Position numbers and translations under genes: made by a program
The notes under the pieces: generated by a model
Told to the model about the DNA's origin: nothing
Databases searched by the model: none
The model's input: the letters and a program-made list of their open reading frames with translations, nothing else
Origin: Vulcanimicrobiota bacterium
GTDB lineage: Bacteria; Vulcanimicrobiota; Vulcanimicrobiia; Vulcanimicrobiales; Vulcanimicrobiaceae
Direction: 5' to 3'
Length of the DNA stretch: 64,000 nt
Assembly (NCBI GenBank): GCA_019232905.1
Contig: JAFANA010000109.1
Location: forward strand, 1-64,000
Shown: positions 25,916-34,214 of the stretch, in pieces
How positions within the stretch are numbered: the first letter of the stretch is position 1
Layout of the letters: the number at the start of each line of letters is the position of its first letter

Positions 25916-26404
25916 ATGATGTTCGGGTCAATTCGTTATTCCCGGTTCATTTTGTCTTGCGCACTTGTAGCCGCGCTTTCTGCCTGTGGCGGCGGACGCG
26001 ATGCTATCCCACAAAGCGGGACGTCGTCTCAGAGCGGCAACTCGGCGCCTGCAGCCAAGCAAAATAGAGTGCTTCAGTCGATCGTTATTAAGAAGCCCGA
26101 GTCGCGCGCTCCGCAGGTGTTCGAATCGCCAAATCCGATGACGGTATTCCCGTCAACCAGCCCACCGAGCCCAACTTTTCAGGGCTACATCGACGTGAGC
26201 GATGCAACCGGAGGCGTCAATCTGACGAACTACAGTTGCCAGGGATATCTCACTGTGACGGGAGGTAGTGGTGGCACTGCCCAAATCTACAACGTCTACT
26301 CGATCTATGCACCATTCAGCGGATCGGCGCGCACCTGCAAGTTGCTTGCCTATGGGAACAGCGGTGAAGTCTTTGTGACCGTAAACATTCAAGGAAACTA
26401 CTAA
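25916..26404 (+). CDS. Small lipoprotein of unknown function
   Basis: The 162-residue product has a lipoprotein signal peptide (IRYSRFILSCALVAALSAC, lipobox LSAC) followed by a Gln/Ser/Pro-rich linker and a beta-rich domain of about 90 residues. Translation can start at ATG 25916 or 25919 behind GAAAGGG. It is the last gene of a two-gene unit inside the insert and is followed by a strong terminator. It converges on the ligase gene. Confidence 0.65.
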   Translation: MMFGSIRYSRFILSCALVAALSACGGGRDAIPQSGTSSQSGNSAPAAKQNRVLQSIVIKKPESRAPQVFESPNPMTVFPSTSPPSPTFQGYIDVSDATGGVNLTNYSCQGYLTVTGGSGGTAQIYNVYSIYAPFSGSARTCKLLAYGNSGEVFVTVNIQGNY

Positions 26405-26418
26405 TACTCAACACGAAC

Positions 26419-26456
26419 CACAAAAGGAGTCTCTTTGCGAAGAGGCTCCTTTTGTG
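26419..26456 (+). terminator. Long terminator hairpin
   Basis: A stem of about 16 bp with one mismatch (CACAAAAGGAG-T-CTCTT / AAGAG-G-CTCCTTTTGTG) and a TGCG loop is followed by TTCTTT. Because the arms are A-rich and T-rich it may work in both directions, between the lipoprotein gene and the convergent ligase gene. Confidence 0.85.
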
Positions 26457-26563
26457 TTCTTTCCGGAGTTGCCGCTACGCTACTCCGAAACGTGTAACGT
26501 TACGTCTTGATCTCATGCGCAGCATCCATTCGCGGTCGGCCTTTCCCGCCGAGCCAATAAAGC

Positions 26564-28264
26564 CTAATTAAGTCCTTCGCGGGCGAGCATTTGTGTGTAA
26601 ATCTCTCGCACTCGTTCAATCGTATCGATTTCGGAAGCTGGCTTGTCGTCCCGGATACGCACTATACGTGGAAAGCGAAGAGCAAAGCCGCTCTCGTGCA
26701 AATCGCTGCGTTGTATGATGTCAAATGCTACCTCGATGACAAGTGCCGGCTGCACCGGAATCTCGCCTGCGCGAGCCTTTTCTCGTCGCTGCGTTGGCGG
26801 CAGGCGATGGTCGAGAAACCATTTCGTAAGTGATGCGATTTCGGCGTCGGTTAGACCTGAGTAGGCTTTGCCAAGTGTCATGAGTTCGCCTGAGTCGGTG
26901 CGAACCGCAAATGTGTAGTCTGAAAGCACGCCGGCTCGTTTCCCATGCCCCCACTCTACGGCTACAACGACCACGTCAAGCGTCGCTAGTTCACGTTTGA
27001 GTTTTAGCCACCACTTTCCGCGGCGCCCCGGATGGTAACGCGCGTCGAGTCTCTTAGCCAGCAGTCCTTCGTGGCCCGCGTTCCGTGCCTTCTCGAAAGA
27101 TTCATGAATATGGGCCGCTGCATCGTCCGCCGTGTTCAATAGCTCGTAAGGCGCAGCTGTCAGATGCTCTGTGCTGGGAATCGTCTGCAGTCGTTCACGA
27201 CGAACCGAAAGCGGCTCGTCGATTAGGAACTCTTCCTCGTGCGCTAAGATATCGAAGAACATAAACGTAACGGGGACTTCGGTAAGGAGCTCTGCAGAAA
27301 CGATTTTTCTCTGTAAGCGGGCCTGCAGAAAACGAAATGGTAGAGCGAGACCGCTCTTTTGAGCAATGAGTTCGCCGTCAAGTATGACTGCGCTCTCAAG
27401 AGATTGTGCGGCTTCGATAATCTCCGGATACGACGTCGAAATATCGTCCAGCGTTCTTGAAAATAACACGACTTTATCATCGAACCTGTGTAACTGCGCG
27501 CGAATACCGTCGTATTTATTTTCGAGGATCCAATTCCCGGAGCTAAACTCGCGATAAGACGTGCCGTATTGAATGGGAGAGGCGAGCATGAAGCCAATCG
27601 GCGAACCATATGCGATCTGTATGCTCTCGAGCGCTTTATGCTTTGCCGCAACAGCGACGTGACCAATGTTACTCGATGCCATAACGGCTCGACGGACATC
27701 TTGAGGGCTCTGATCGAATGCCTCCGCGATCCCCTCCAGAACGAGTCCTTCAAGGAGCCCGATGCGCAAGTCACCGGTCATGATCTTAACTACATACTTA
27801 GTTTCGATCTCCGACTCGCAAGCGCCCAAGATTTGCTCGCACAACACCTGGCGCCTTCGGCCGGCGTTCTTCCCCGAGGCTGCTGCGATTTCGCCGAAGG
27901 TTGAGCGCAATATCGCTGGCGTTAGGGGTTCCGCAAAAAGGGCGAGTCGCCGACCCTGACGCGTGAACGGTGCCAACGCCGCGCCTAAGTCACCGTGGCT
28001 ACGATAGTGTCGCCTGAGTTCTACATCTTCGATGTGCCAGACGGCGCGAGCGGCGGCGAGTATGGTAGCGCTGCCGATTCGCAATGATCGCGGATCGGAT
28101 TGCGCAAACGCTCGGCCGCTCAGAAAGAGCGTTGCTGCTTCGAGGTCGAGATCGTCTAGCTCCACAAGATAGGTAGCGACAGCTCGCACCTTGTCGAGCG
28201 TCGAGGAGAGGGCCGCGACGCTCTCACAGATCTCGGAGAAATGAAGAAAAGAGCGTCGTTCCAC
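26564..28264 (-). CDS. ATP-dependent DNA ligase, intact copy
   Basis: Seals nicks with ATP; the closest type is the bacterial ligase of the Lhr-MPE-Exo-Lig repair set. The N-terminal DNA-binding domain (about 1-205) is followed by the adenylation motif K250-Y-D-G, motif Ia/III elements SRTLDDISTSYPE and DGELIA, motif IV EGLLAKRL and motif V KWWLKLKRE, then the OB-fold. All six nucleotidyltransferase motifs seem complete. Length of 566 residues is normal. GTG 28264 starts 5 bases after the stop of the N-terminal remnant and has no good ribosome binding site. Base composition is lower in GC than in neighbouring genes, and two ligase remnants flank it, so it was probably acquired. Confidence 0.92.
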   Translation of the reverse strand: MERRSFLHFSEICESVAALSSTLDKVRAVATYLVELDDLDLEAATLFLSGRAFAQSDPRSLRIGSATILAAARAVWHIEDVELRRHYRSHGDLGAALAPFTRQGRRLALFAEPLTPAILRSTFGEIAAASGKNAGRRRQVLCEQILGACESEIETKYVVKIMTGDLRIGLLEGLVLEGIAEAFDQSPQDVRRAVMASSNIGHVAVAAKHKALESIQIAYGSPIGFMLASPIQYGTSYREFSSGNWILENKYDGIRAQLHRFDDKVVLFSRTLDDISTSYPEIIEAAQSLESAVILDGELIAQKSGLALPFRFLQARLQRKIVSAELLTEVPVTFMFFDILAHEEEFLIDEPLSVRRERLQTIPSTEHLTAAPYELLNTADDAAAHIHESFEKARNAGHEGLLAKRLDARYHPGRRGKWWLKLKRELATLDVVVVAVEWGHGKRAGVLSDYTFAVRTDSGELMTLGKAYSGLTDAEIASLTKWFLDHRLPPTQRREKARAGEIPVQPALVIEVAFDIIQRSDLHESGFALRFPRIVRIRDDKPASEIDTIERVREIYTQMLAREGLN

Positions 28265-28269
28265 GGATC

Positions 28270-28548
28270 TTAATGGGCGCGGCCAGCGATCGGAACGACT
28301 CGAGGCTTGAGGTTAGTTCGCAATCGTTCGAGCTCGAGCTCCGCCGCAAGCGCGCGTTCTAAGGCACGTTGCAACTTGCTTCTCAGATCGGCATCGCGGG
28401 CGGCAAAGGGATTGCCGGTGAAAAACCGCGCCGCGGCATGGAGATCGCCGTCGTCAAGCTCGCGAAAGTACTCGGCGATGAGCGCGATCTTTTCGAGTTT
28501 GCCGCTACGCGCCGCGACGGCGTTCGCGACGTAGGCGAACCGCCGCAT
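28270..28548 (-). pseudogene. N-terminal remnant of an ATP-dependent DNA ligase
   Basis: The first 52 residues (RFAYVANAVAARSGKLEKI, then AEYFRELDDGDLHAAARFFTG-NPFAARD) align well with the first 55 residues of the intact ligase (FLHFSEICESVAAL..., YLVELDDLDLEAATLFLSG-RAFAQSD). The remaining 40 residues (charged, ERALAAELELERLR) do not match, and the frame stops 5 bases before the intact ligase starts. GC content is native-like. It follows the serine hydrolase by 3 bases, as a native operon gene would. Together with the remnant at 24.4-24.8 kb this marks the original ligase locus. It might still be translated as a 92-residue peptide. Confidence 0.8.
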
Positions 28549-28551
28549 CTT

Positions 28552-30279
28552 CTAGGGCAGGTCGATGCGATATAACGGCTGGCCGTCGAGCCACACGCGT
28601 TGCGTTTTGCCACCCGCATTCGTGTCGAAGCGAACGTCCGACGCGCCGAGCATAAACGCACCGTTCTTAGGACCCAGCGGCGTCACGCCGTCCACCGTGA
28701 GTTTATTCTTGACCACGACAATCCGCATCACCATGAGCGTTCCCCAAATATTCGCTTCGTAGCGTCCCGTGAGGCTGTTCCAACCCGGCGGGTACGAAAA
28801 GGACGACGGGCCGGCGTAGCGTTCGTTGGCGTAGAGCGATGAGCCGTGCGTGAACCCATCCACGAGCTTGCTGCTATTGCGCGTGAACGCGACGTAGTAA
28901 TTTGGAAAGCGCGGATCGTTGGTCCAAAACAAATCGTCGCCGCGCGGGTCGAGCGTATAGGCAGTCGCGCCGTCGAGCAGTTGCGGCGTGCCGTTATTAT
29001 CCCGCACGACGACCGTCGCGCCTGCGGGGCCGCGGTATGTTCCCGCGTACTGTGACGCAACGATCGCAGGAGGCGCAATCGGTAACGCGGTAGGCGCGGG
29101 CGGCAAGGCGGTGCCGAGCTGCTGCGCGCGCAGAACGGCCATCGCGTATTTGACGATTGCGCACGGATGCAGCGGCGCTTCGATGAGGTTCGACATGGCA
29201 ATGACGCCGAACCCGCGCGTCAGATTCATCTGCATGCATGCCGTGTACCCGTTGATTCCGCCGGTGTGACCGACGAGATGATCGCCGTTCGTATCGAAGA
29301 CAGCGAGCCCGTATCCGTAGCGCCTGTAAAATTCGGGCCATTCAGCGAGTTCCGGCGACGCAGCGCCCGCGGGCTTCCCGTTCGTCAGGTGATCCGGCGT
29401 CGTCATGGCGGTAAAGGTTGATGGACGCAATAAACGCGCGCCGTCCCCGGCCGTTCCGTCGTTCAAGTAGAACCGCATGTACGCAGCCATATCGCCGGGC
29501 GTTGAGATGACCGATCCGGCCGGGTTGACGAAGTCGACGACCTGCGCCGGAACCAATGCCGGATGCGGCGGCGTTGCGACGAGATCTGCGTCACGGAAGA
29601 TGTAGCCGGTTGCCGTGTCCGCCATCGTGCGCGCATCGAAGTATGCCGACGAATGCGTCATGCCGAGCGGCGCAAACACCGTCGATTGGATGCCGTCCTG
29701 CCACGAACGCCGCGACACCGCTGCTGCCACTGCACCAACGGTCGCGAAACCGTCGTTCGAATACGCCCATTTCGTTCCGGGCGTGAAGATCGTGTGCGCG
29801 TTACGCAACGCTGCGATCTGATAGCCGTAGCTGCCGTCGAGCGTGTAGTCGTCTGGAGTTCCCGCAGTGTGCGAAAGCAGCTGATGGACGACGATTCCAT
29901 CGCCGCTGTTGATCGACCACCACGGAAGGTACCGTTGCACCGGCGCGTTCAGATCGACGAGCCCGCGGTCGTGCAATTGCATAAGCGCAAGCGACGTCAT
30001 CGATTTCGAGATCGATCCGACCGGAAAGCGCGTCGTTTCGGTGACCGGCGTTTTACTCTCGACGTTCGCATACCCGAACGTCAGAATCTTCAGCGTATGC
30101 GTCCGGTCGGTGATCGCGACCGACATCCCCGGCGCGCCCTGTTCCGCCAGCGCTCGCGGACCGTATGCTGCGATCGCTGCAATTGCGTCGTCAATCGATG
30201 CCGCCTTCGGAGTGCTTTGGGCCGGCGCGCCGGCGGGAAACAGCAAGAAAACGAGGGCGATTGCAGCAACTCTCTTCAT
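28552..30279 (-). CDS. Serine hydrolase of the beta-lactamase family with C-terminal extension
   Basis: Exported hydrolase of 575 residues. A Sec leader (VAAIALVFLLFPAGAPA) precedes a beta-lactamase domain with S89-I-S-K92, the YSN motif (KWAYSNDGF) and HTGG as third block. The domain ends near residue 380. The C-terminal 190 residues form a beta-rich lipocalin-like or DUF3471-type region (YAGTYRGPAGATVVVRDNNGTPQL). It is a paralogue of the 20.6-22.0 kb enzyme but longer and only distantly similar. It is the first gene of the unit that once continued into the native ligase. Confidence 0.87.
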   Translation of the reverse strand: MKRVAAIALVFLLFPAGAPAQSTPKAASIDDAIAAIAAYGPRALAEQGAPGMSVAITDRTHTLKILTFGYANVESKTPVTETTRFPVGSISKSMTSLALMQLHDRGLVDLNAPVQRYLPWWSINSGDGIVVHQLLSHTAGTPDDYTLDGSYGYQIAALRNAHTIFTPGTKWAYSNDGFATVGAVAAAVSRRSWQDGIQSTVFAPLGMTHSSAYFDARTMADTATGYIFRDADLVATPPHPALVPAQVVDFVNPAGSVISTPGDMAAYMRFYLNDGTAGDGARLLRPSTFTAMTTPDHLTNGKPAGAASPELAEWPEFYRRYGYGLAVFDTNGDHLVGHTGGINGYTACMQMNLTRGFGVIAMSNLIEAPLHPCAIVKYAMAVLRAQQLGTALPPAPTALPIAPPAIVASQYAGTYRGPAGATVVVRDNNGTPQLLDGATAYTLDPRGDDLFWTNDPRFPNYYVAFTRNSSKLVDGFTHGSSLYANERYAGPSSFSYPPGWNSLTGRYEANIWGTLMVMRIVVVKNKLTVDGVTPLGPKNGAFMLGASDVRFDTNAGGKTQRVWLDGQPLYRIDLP

Positions 30280-30317
30280 GAGGGGGCGTTCTCGCGGGCT
30301 GCCGCGAAGGCCTCGCC

Positions 30318-30596
30318 ATGGTCACGGCCTTTATTCTGATGAACGTTTCGCGTCCCAGGCTCAAATCGATTGCCGATGATCTGCTCGCGATCGAAGGCAT
30401 CGCCGAAGTCTATTCGGTAGCGGGTCCCTTCGACATCGTCGCGATCGCGCGCGTAAAAGAGCACGAAGCGCTCAACGATCTCGTCACCGAGCACGTCGCC
30501 GCACTCGACGGCGTCGATAGCACCGAAACGCTGATCGCGTTTAAGACGTTCTCGAAAAAAGATCTCGGCATGCTCTGGGACATCGGCGTCGACTGA
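30318..30596 (+). CDS. Stand-alone Lrp/AsnC ligand-binding (RAM) domain protein
   Basis: The 92-residue protein corresponds to the C-terminal effector-binding domain of Lrp/AsnC regulators without the DNA-binding part: VTAFILMNVSRPRLKSIADDLLAIEGIAEVYSVAGPFDIVAIARV is the usual beta-alpha-beta pattern. Such SAM/RAM-only proteins form oligomers that bind amino acids, and may modulate full-length Lrp proteins. No partner regulator is in the window. The following unknown gene starts one base after the stop, so they are co-translated. Confidence 0.85.
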   Translation: MVTAFILMNVSRPRLKSIADDLLAIEGIAEVYSVAGPFDIVAIARVKEHEALNDLVTEHVAALDGVDSTETLIAFKTFSKKDLGMLWDIGVD

Positions 30597-30597
30597 C

Positions 30598-30924
30598 GTG
30601 GCCTCAATCAAACAAGTCGAAGATACGATCTTCAACAAAGAGGGCTTTCGCGTGAAGCTTACCGCGCTCGACGGAAAGAAGAGCGTCGCGTTGCCGCCGT
30701 ACGACTATGAGTACATGGCCTCAAACAAATGGAAGCTAACGGACTGGCGCATGGTACGAATGGCACGGTATATCCCGTTCTTGAAATCGATGGATATTTT
30801 TCGCGGCGACGGAACGAAAACGACGACGGATCTTCGTTTGGGAAATCTGCGCGACACATATTTCGCGGAGTTCTGCGAAGATGACATGCGCTCGCTTGAA
30901 GAGGGCCGGATTTCCCGAGATTAA
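30598..30924 (+). CDS. Unknown 108-residue cytoplasmic protein
   Basis: The GTG start lies one base after the stop of the Lrp/AsnC-domain gene. The product is mixed alpha/beta, basic in the middle (WKLTDWRMVRMARYIPFLK) and acidic at the end, with no leader or membrane segment. I do not recognise a family. Coupling to the RAM-domain gene suggests a related role, which is inference. Confidence 0.6.
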   Translation: MASIKQVEDTIFNKEGFRVKLTALDGKKSVALPPYDYEYMASNKWKLTDWRMVRMARYIPFLKSMDIFRGDGTKTTTDLRLGNLRDTYFAEFCEDDMRSLEEGRISRD

Positions 30925-31013
30925 GACAGGCTTCTCATTCGATTCATTATTTCTTCAACGCAAAAGAGTTTCAATAGTGCCCTAGCGCGCGCAACCTATT
31001 GCGAGAAGGAATT

Positions 31014-31127
31014 ATGAGCGCCGTCGATTTTGTTGTTTTATCAGGGCTGGCCGTTTCAGTGATCACGCTGACGGCGTCGCACCGGGCGAAGCTCCGGCGC
31101 GACCAGCCGACGGATAAGAACGACTAG
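31014..31127 (+). CDS. Very small (37-residue) single-helix membrane protein
   Basis: ATG 31014 is preceded by GAGAAGGA at optimal distance. The peptide has one hydrophobic segment (FVVLSGLAVSVITLTA) and a basic, polar tail ([15 protein letters not shown]), the arrangement of a bitopic small membrane protein. Its last 4 bases overlap the convergent exonuclease gene. Function unknown. The good ribosome binding site and topology are the only support. Confidence 0.45.
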   Translation: MSAVDFVVLSGLAVSVITLTASHRAKLRRDQPTDKND

Positions 31128-32203
31128 AACAGGCTCAACTGAGCGTTCGCTTCGAGATACTCGGCGTCGATGCCGAGTGCGCGAAGACGATAGACAAAAT
31201 CGCGCCAACCGTGGTTCAGCAGAACCTTATGCGGTTGGGCGAGTTCAATGTAGCGTAAAAGCGAGGGGTAGTCGGCATGATCCGACAAAGCAAACCCGCG
31301 CTCGGTTCCATAACGAAAGAGTGCGCCGCGATCCAGCGACCAGCCGGTCAATACGGCGGTTCGTACCTGGCGATCGCGTAACGCTTTGGGAAGCGCCTTC
31401 CCGCCCGGCGGCCACACGAGTGCACTCGCCGCGTCGAAAAGCTCGGCATGATAGCGCTTGTACGGCGGCATCGTCACGCCGCACGTTTCGTAGATCTTCG
31501 TCATCGTGTCGATCGCGCCGTGAACGGTCACGGGAATGCCCGCGTTTCCAAGGATCGCAATTGCTTCTTGCGCCTTGCCGAGGGAGTACGCAAAGAAGAC
31601 GGGAACCGCATCCGCTTCGAGCGCGCCCCGCGCAAAATCGATCATCGCGCCGGCAACCTCTTCGCGCGGCGGAAAGACGTAATGCGGCCGGCCGTACGTG
31701 CACTCCATCAGCAGCACGTCGCAGCGTTTGACCTCCGGCGGTTCTGCCGTCAGCGAATCCGTGAGTTTGAAGTCGCCCGTGTAGACGAACGAGCCGCGTT
31801 CACCTTCGATCAGCAACTGCGAACTGCCGAGTACGTGCCCGGCGGAGAAGAGCGTCAAGCGATGCTCACCTTCCATCCACGGTTCGTTGTAGCCGTGTTC
31901 CTCGAACGCCGGGTCGATGCGCTGCCGCTCCGCGCGCGGAAGAAGCGAGAGCTGTTGCGCAGATACGGCGCGGCGCATAAATCGCGCGCGGCAAATTCGA
32001 GCGGTATTCGGTGTTGTGACGACGACGCGATGCTCGCGGGCGTGATCGCTATGGCCGTGCGAAACATAACAGCGTTCGCGCGTGCGCATGCTGTCGATCC
32101 AAAGATCGAGTGCGTCGACATAGAGCGATCGTTCCGAGAGGCTAAACACCGCTGCGCCCCTTCGCTCCGGCAGGGCTTCGGCCTTCGCGAGCCAAGCCTG
32201 CAA
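31124..32203 (-). CDS. Ligase-associated MBL-fold DNA exonuclease
   Basis: Metallo-beta-lactamase/beta-CASP nuclease of the Lhr-MPE-Exo-Lig repair set. The metal-binding block HGHSDHA (H49, H51, D53, H54), the GHVLGSSQ loop, YTGD, the beta-CASP block [12 protein letters not shown] and the SDHADY/LNHGW C-terminal motifs are complete. Length of 359 residues is normal. It overlaps the small membrane protein gene at its 3' end and is divergent from cysK with 35 bases between starts. The intact ligase lies 3 kb away, helicase and PdeM 24 kb away. Confidence 0.92.
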   Translation of the reverse strand: MQAWLAKAEALPERRGAAVFSLSERSLYVDALDLWIDSMRTRERCYVSHGHSDHAREHRVVVTTPNTARICRARFMRRAVSAQQLSLLPRAERQRIDPAFEEHGYNEPWMEGEHRLTLFSAGHVLGSSQLLIEGERGSFVYTGDFKLTDSLTAEPPEVKRCDVLLMECTYGRPHYVFPPREEVAGAMIDFARGALEADAVPVFFAYSLGKAQEAIAILGNAGIPVTVHGAIDTMTKIYETCGVTMPPYKRYHAELFDAASALVWPPGGKALPKALRDRQVRTAVLTGWSLDRGALFRYGTERGFALSDHADYPSLLRYIELAQPHKVLLNHGWRDFVYRLRALGIDAEYLEANAQLSLF

Positions 32204-32238
32204 ATTCGCTCACGCCTACGGGGGTTATAGAATCCACT

Positions 32239-33204
32239 ATGGCACGCATATACGAGAATCTAGCCGATACATTCGGCAACACGCCGCTGGTGAAGATTCC
32301 GCGGCTCAACAACGGGTTACCCGGAACGGTTCTTGTAAAGATGGAGTCGTTCAACCCGGCCGGCTCGGTGAAAGACCGCATCGGCGTTTCGATGATCGAA
32401 GCAGCGGAACGAGACGGCCGCTTGCTTCCCGGAATGACCATTCTCGAACCTACGAGCGGCAACACCGGCATCGCGCTCGCGTTTGTCGCCGCAGCCAAAG
32501 GCTACCGATGTATTCTCGTGATGCCGGACACGATGACGGTCGAGCGTCGCAATCTGCTCAAAGCGTACGGCGCGCAAGTCGTGTTGACCCCGGGTGCCGA
32601 CGGGATGAAAGGCGCGATCGCAAAGGCCGAAGAGATTCGCAGCAGCGCGCCGAGCAAATACTTCGTGCCGCAGCAATTCGAAAATCCGGCGAATCCGGAG
32701 ATTCACTATCGCACGACGGGCGAAGAGATTTGGCGCGATACCGACGGAAAGGTCGATATTCTGCTCGCCATGATCGGAACCGGCGGCACGATCACCGGTG
32801 CGGGCCGTCTGCTCAAAGAGCGCAAGCCTGACCTCAAGATCATCGCCGGCGAACCTGACGCCTCGCCAGTGCTCTCCGGTGGCACTCCGGGGCCGCACAA
32901 GATCCAAGGAACCGGAACCGGCTTCGTGCCGAAAGTCCTCGACACGTCCATTTATGATGAAATTATCCGAGTGACCGATGCCGATGCCATTGCGATGGCG
33001 CGACGCGCGGCACGCGAGGAAGGGATGCTCGTCGGCATCTCGGCGGGTGCGAACATTTGGGCGGCGCTGCAAGTTGCGGCACGGCCCGATTCCGCCGGCA
33101 AAACGATCGTCACCATCGGGTGCGATACCGGCGAACGCTATTTGAGCAACCCGGTCTTTGCAGAACAGGAAGCCGTGATCGTAGAACCTGCCCTCGTTTC
33201 GTGA
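32239..33204 (+). CDS. cysK: Cysteine synthase (O-acetylserine sulfhydrylase A)
   Basis: PLP-dependent synthesis of cysteine from O-acetylserine and sulfide. The Schiff-base lysine is in [11 protein letters not shown], the substrate loop is [10 protein letters not shown], and the PLP phosphate loop [11 protein letters not shown] and the C-terminal SAGAN segment are present. The 321-residue length is typical of CysK. It begins an operon with an asparaginase (GTGA overlap) and metH, which groups sulfur amino acid synthesis. Confidence 0.95.
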   Translation: MARIYENLADTFGNTPLVKIPRLNNGLPGTVLVKMESFNPAGSVKDRIGVSMIEAAERDGRLLPGMTILEPTSGNTGIALAFVAAAKGYRCILVMPDTMTVERRNLLKAYGAQVVLTPGADGMKGAIAKAEEIRSSAPSKYFVPQQFENPANPEIHYRTTGEEIWRDTDGKVDILLAMIGTGGTITGAGRLLKERKPDLKIIAGEPDASPVLSGGTPGPHKIQGTGTGFVPKVLDTSIYDEIIRVTDADAIAMARRAAREEGMLVGISAGANIWAALQVAARPDSAGKTIVTIGCDTGERYLSNPVFAEQEAVIVEPALVS

Positions 33205-34214
33205 ACGTTGAAGTTACCCGAGGAAATCTCGTCGAGTCCATTCATCACGTCGCCGCCGCAGCCGTAACCCCGCGCGGCGACGTGATCCTCTCCACCGGCG
33301 ATATATCGTCGCCGGTGTTTTTACGCTCGTCCGCCAAACCGTTCATCGCCGCCGCGGCAATCGCGGCCGGCGTGCGCGAACGCTTCGGCCTCGACATGCG
33401 CGAGATCGCCGCCATGACCGCGTCGCACACGGGTCAACCGTTTCATGTCGAAGCGGTGGAATCGATTCTGAAGAAAATCGGCGTCGATGAATCGGCGCTG
33501 CATTGCGGAGTGCACTACCCGTACAATGAGGCGGCAGCGAACGCGCTCAGAGAACATGGCGAAAAACCGCACACCGTGCACAATAATTGCTCGGGAAAAC
33601 ACGCGGGGATTCTCGCCCTCTGCAAAGTCCTCGGAGCCGATCTTTCAACCTATCTCGACGTCGACAATCCCGCGCAACAAGCGATTCTCGCGTTCTGCGC
33701 TCGGATGTCCGACGACGATCCTGCAACGTGGCCGCTCGGGGTCGACGGATGCGGAATTCCCGTCTACGCGACCAGCCTGCGAAAGGCCGCGATGGCGTTC
33801 GCGCGTTTTGCATCATTGACCGAGGTCGATTCGCGCGACGCAATGGCGCTGCTCGTTGTTCGCGACGCAATGGTGTCGCATCCTGAATATGTTTCGGGGA
33901 CGGGCGAGTTCGACACGATGTTGATGACGGCGGCCGGCGGAAGCATCGCCTGTAAAGCCGGTGCCGAAGGCGTCCACGGCGTTTCAATGATTCCCGAAGG
34001 GATCGGCTTTGCGAGTAAAGTCGCTGACGGCGCGAGCCGCGCCCGCGCTCCGGTGACCATGGCTGCGCTCAAAGCGCTCGGTTCCCCGGTAGGCGATGCG
34101 ACGGAACTACGGGCTTTTGCGCACCCAGTCGTGTATAATCGAGCCGGACGCGCCGTCGGAGAGATCCGTGTTGCGGCCAACTTCGCCATCGAACAAGCGA
34201 GTAGTAGAACCTAA
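33201..34214 (+). CDS. L-asparaginase II family protein
   Basis: Predicted amidohydrolase of the AsnA/asparaginase II type (PF06089), related to the Rhizobium etli type rather than E. coli AnsB. Conserved blocks visible are [41 protein letters not shown] and [11 protein letters not shown]. The GTG at 33201 overlaps the cysK stop, which fixes the start although a longer open frame exists. The 337-residue length is normal. metH follows without a gap. Its link to the neighbouring sulfur genes may be only transcriptional. Confidence 0.9.
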   Translation: MNVEVTRGNLVESIHHVAAAAVTPRGDVILSTGDISSPVFLRSSAKPFIAAAAIAAGVRERFGLDMREIAAMTASHTGQPFHVEAVESILKKIGVDESALHCGVHYPYNEAAANALREHGEKPHTVHNNCSGKHAGILALCKVLGADLSTYLDVDNPAQQAILAFCARMSDDDPATWPLGVDGCGIPVYATSLRKAAMAFARFASLTEVDSRDAMALLVVRDAMVSHPEYVSGTGEFDTMLMTAAGGSIACKAGAEGVHGVSMIPEGIGFASKVADGASRARAPVTMAALKALGSPVGDATELRAFAHPVVYNRAGRAVGEIRVAANFAIEQASSRT

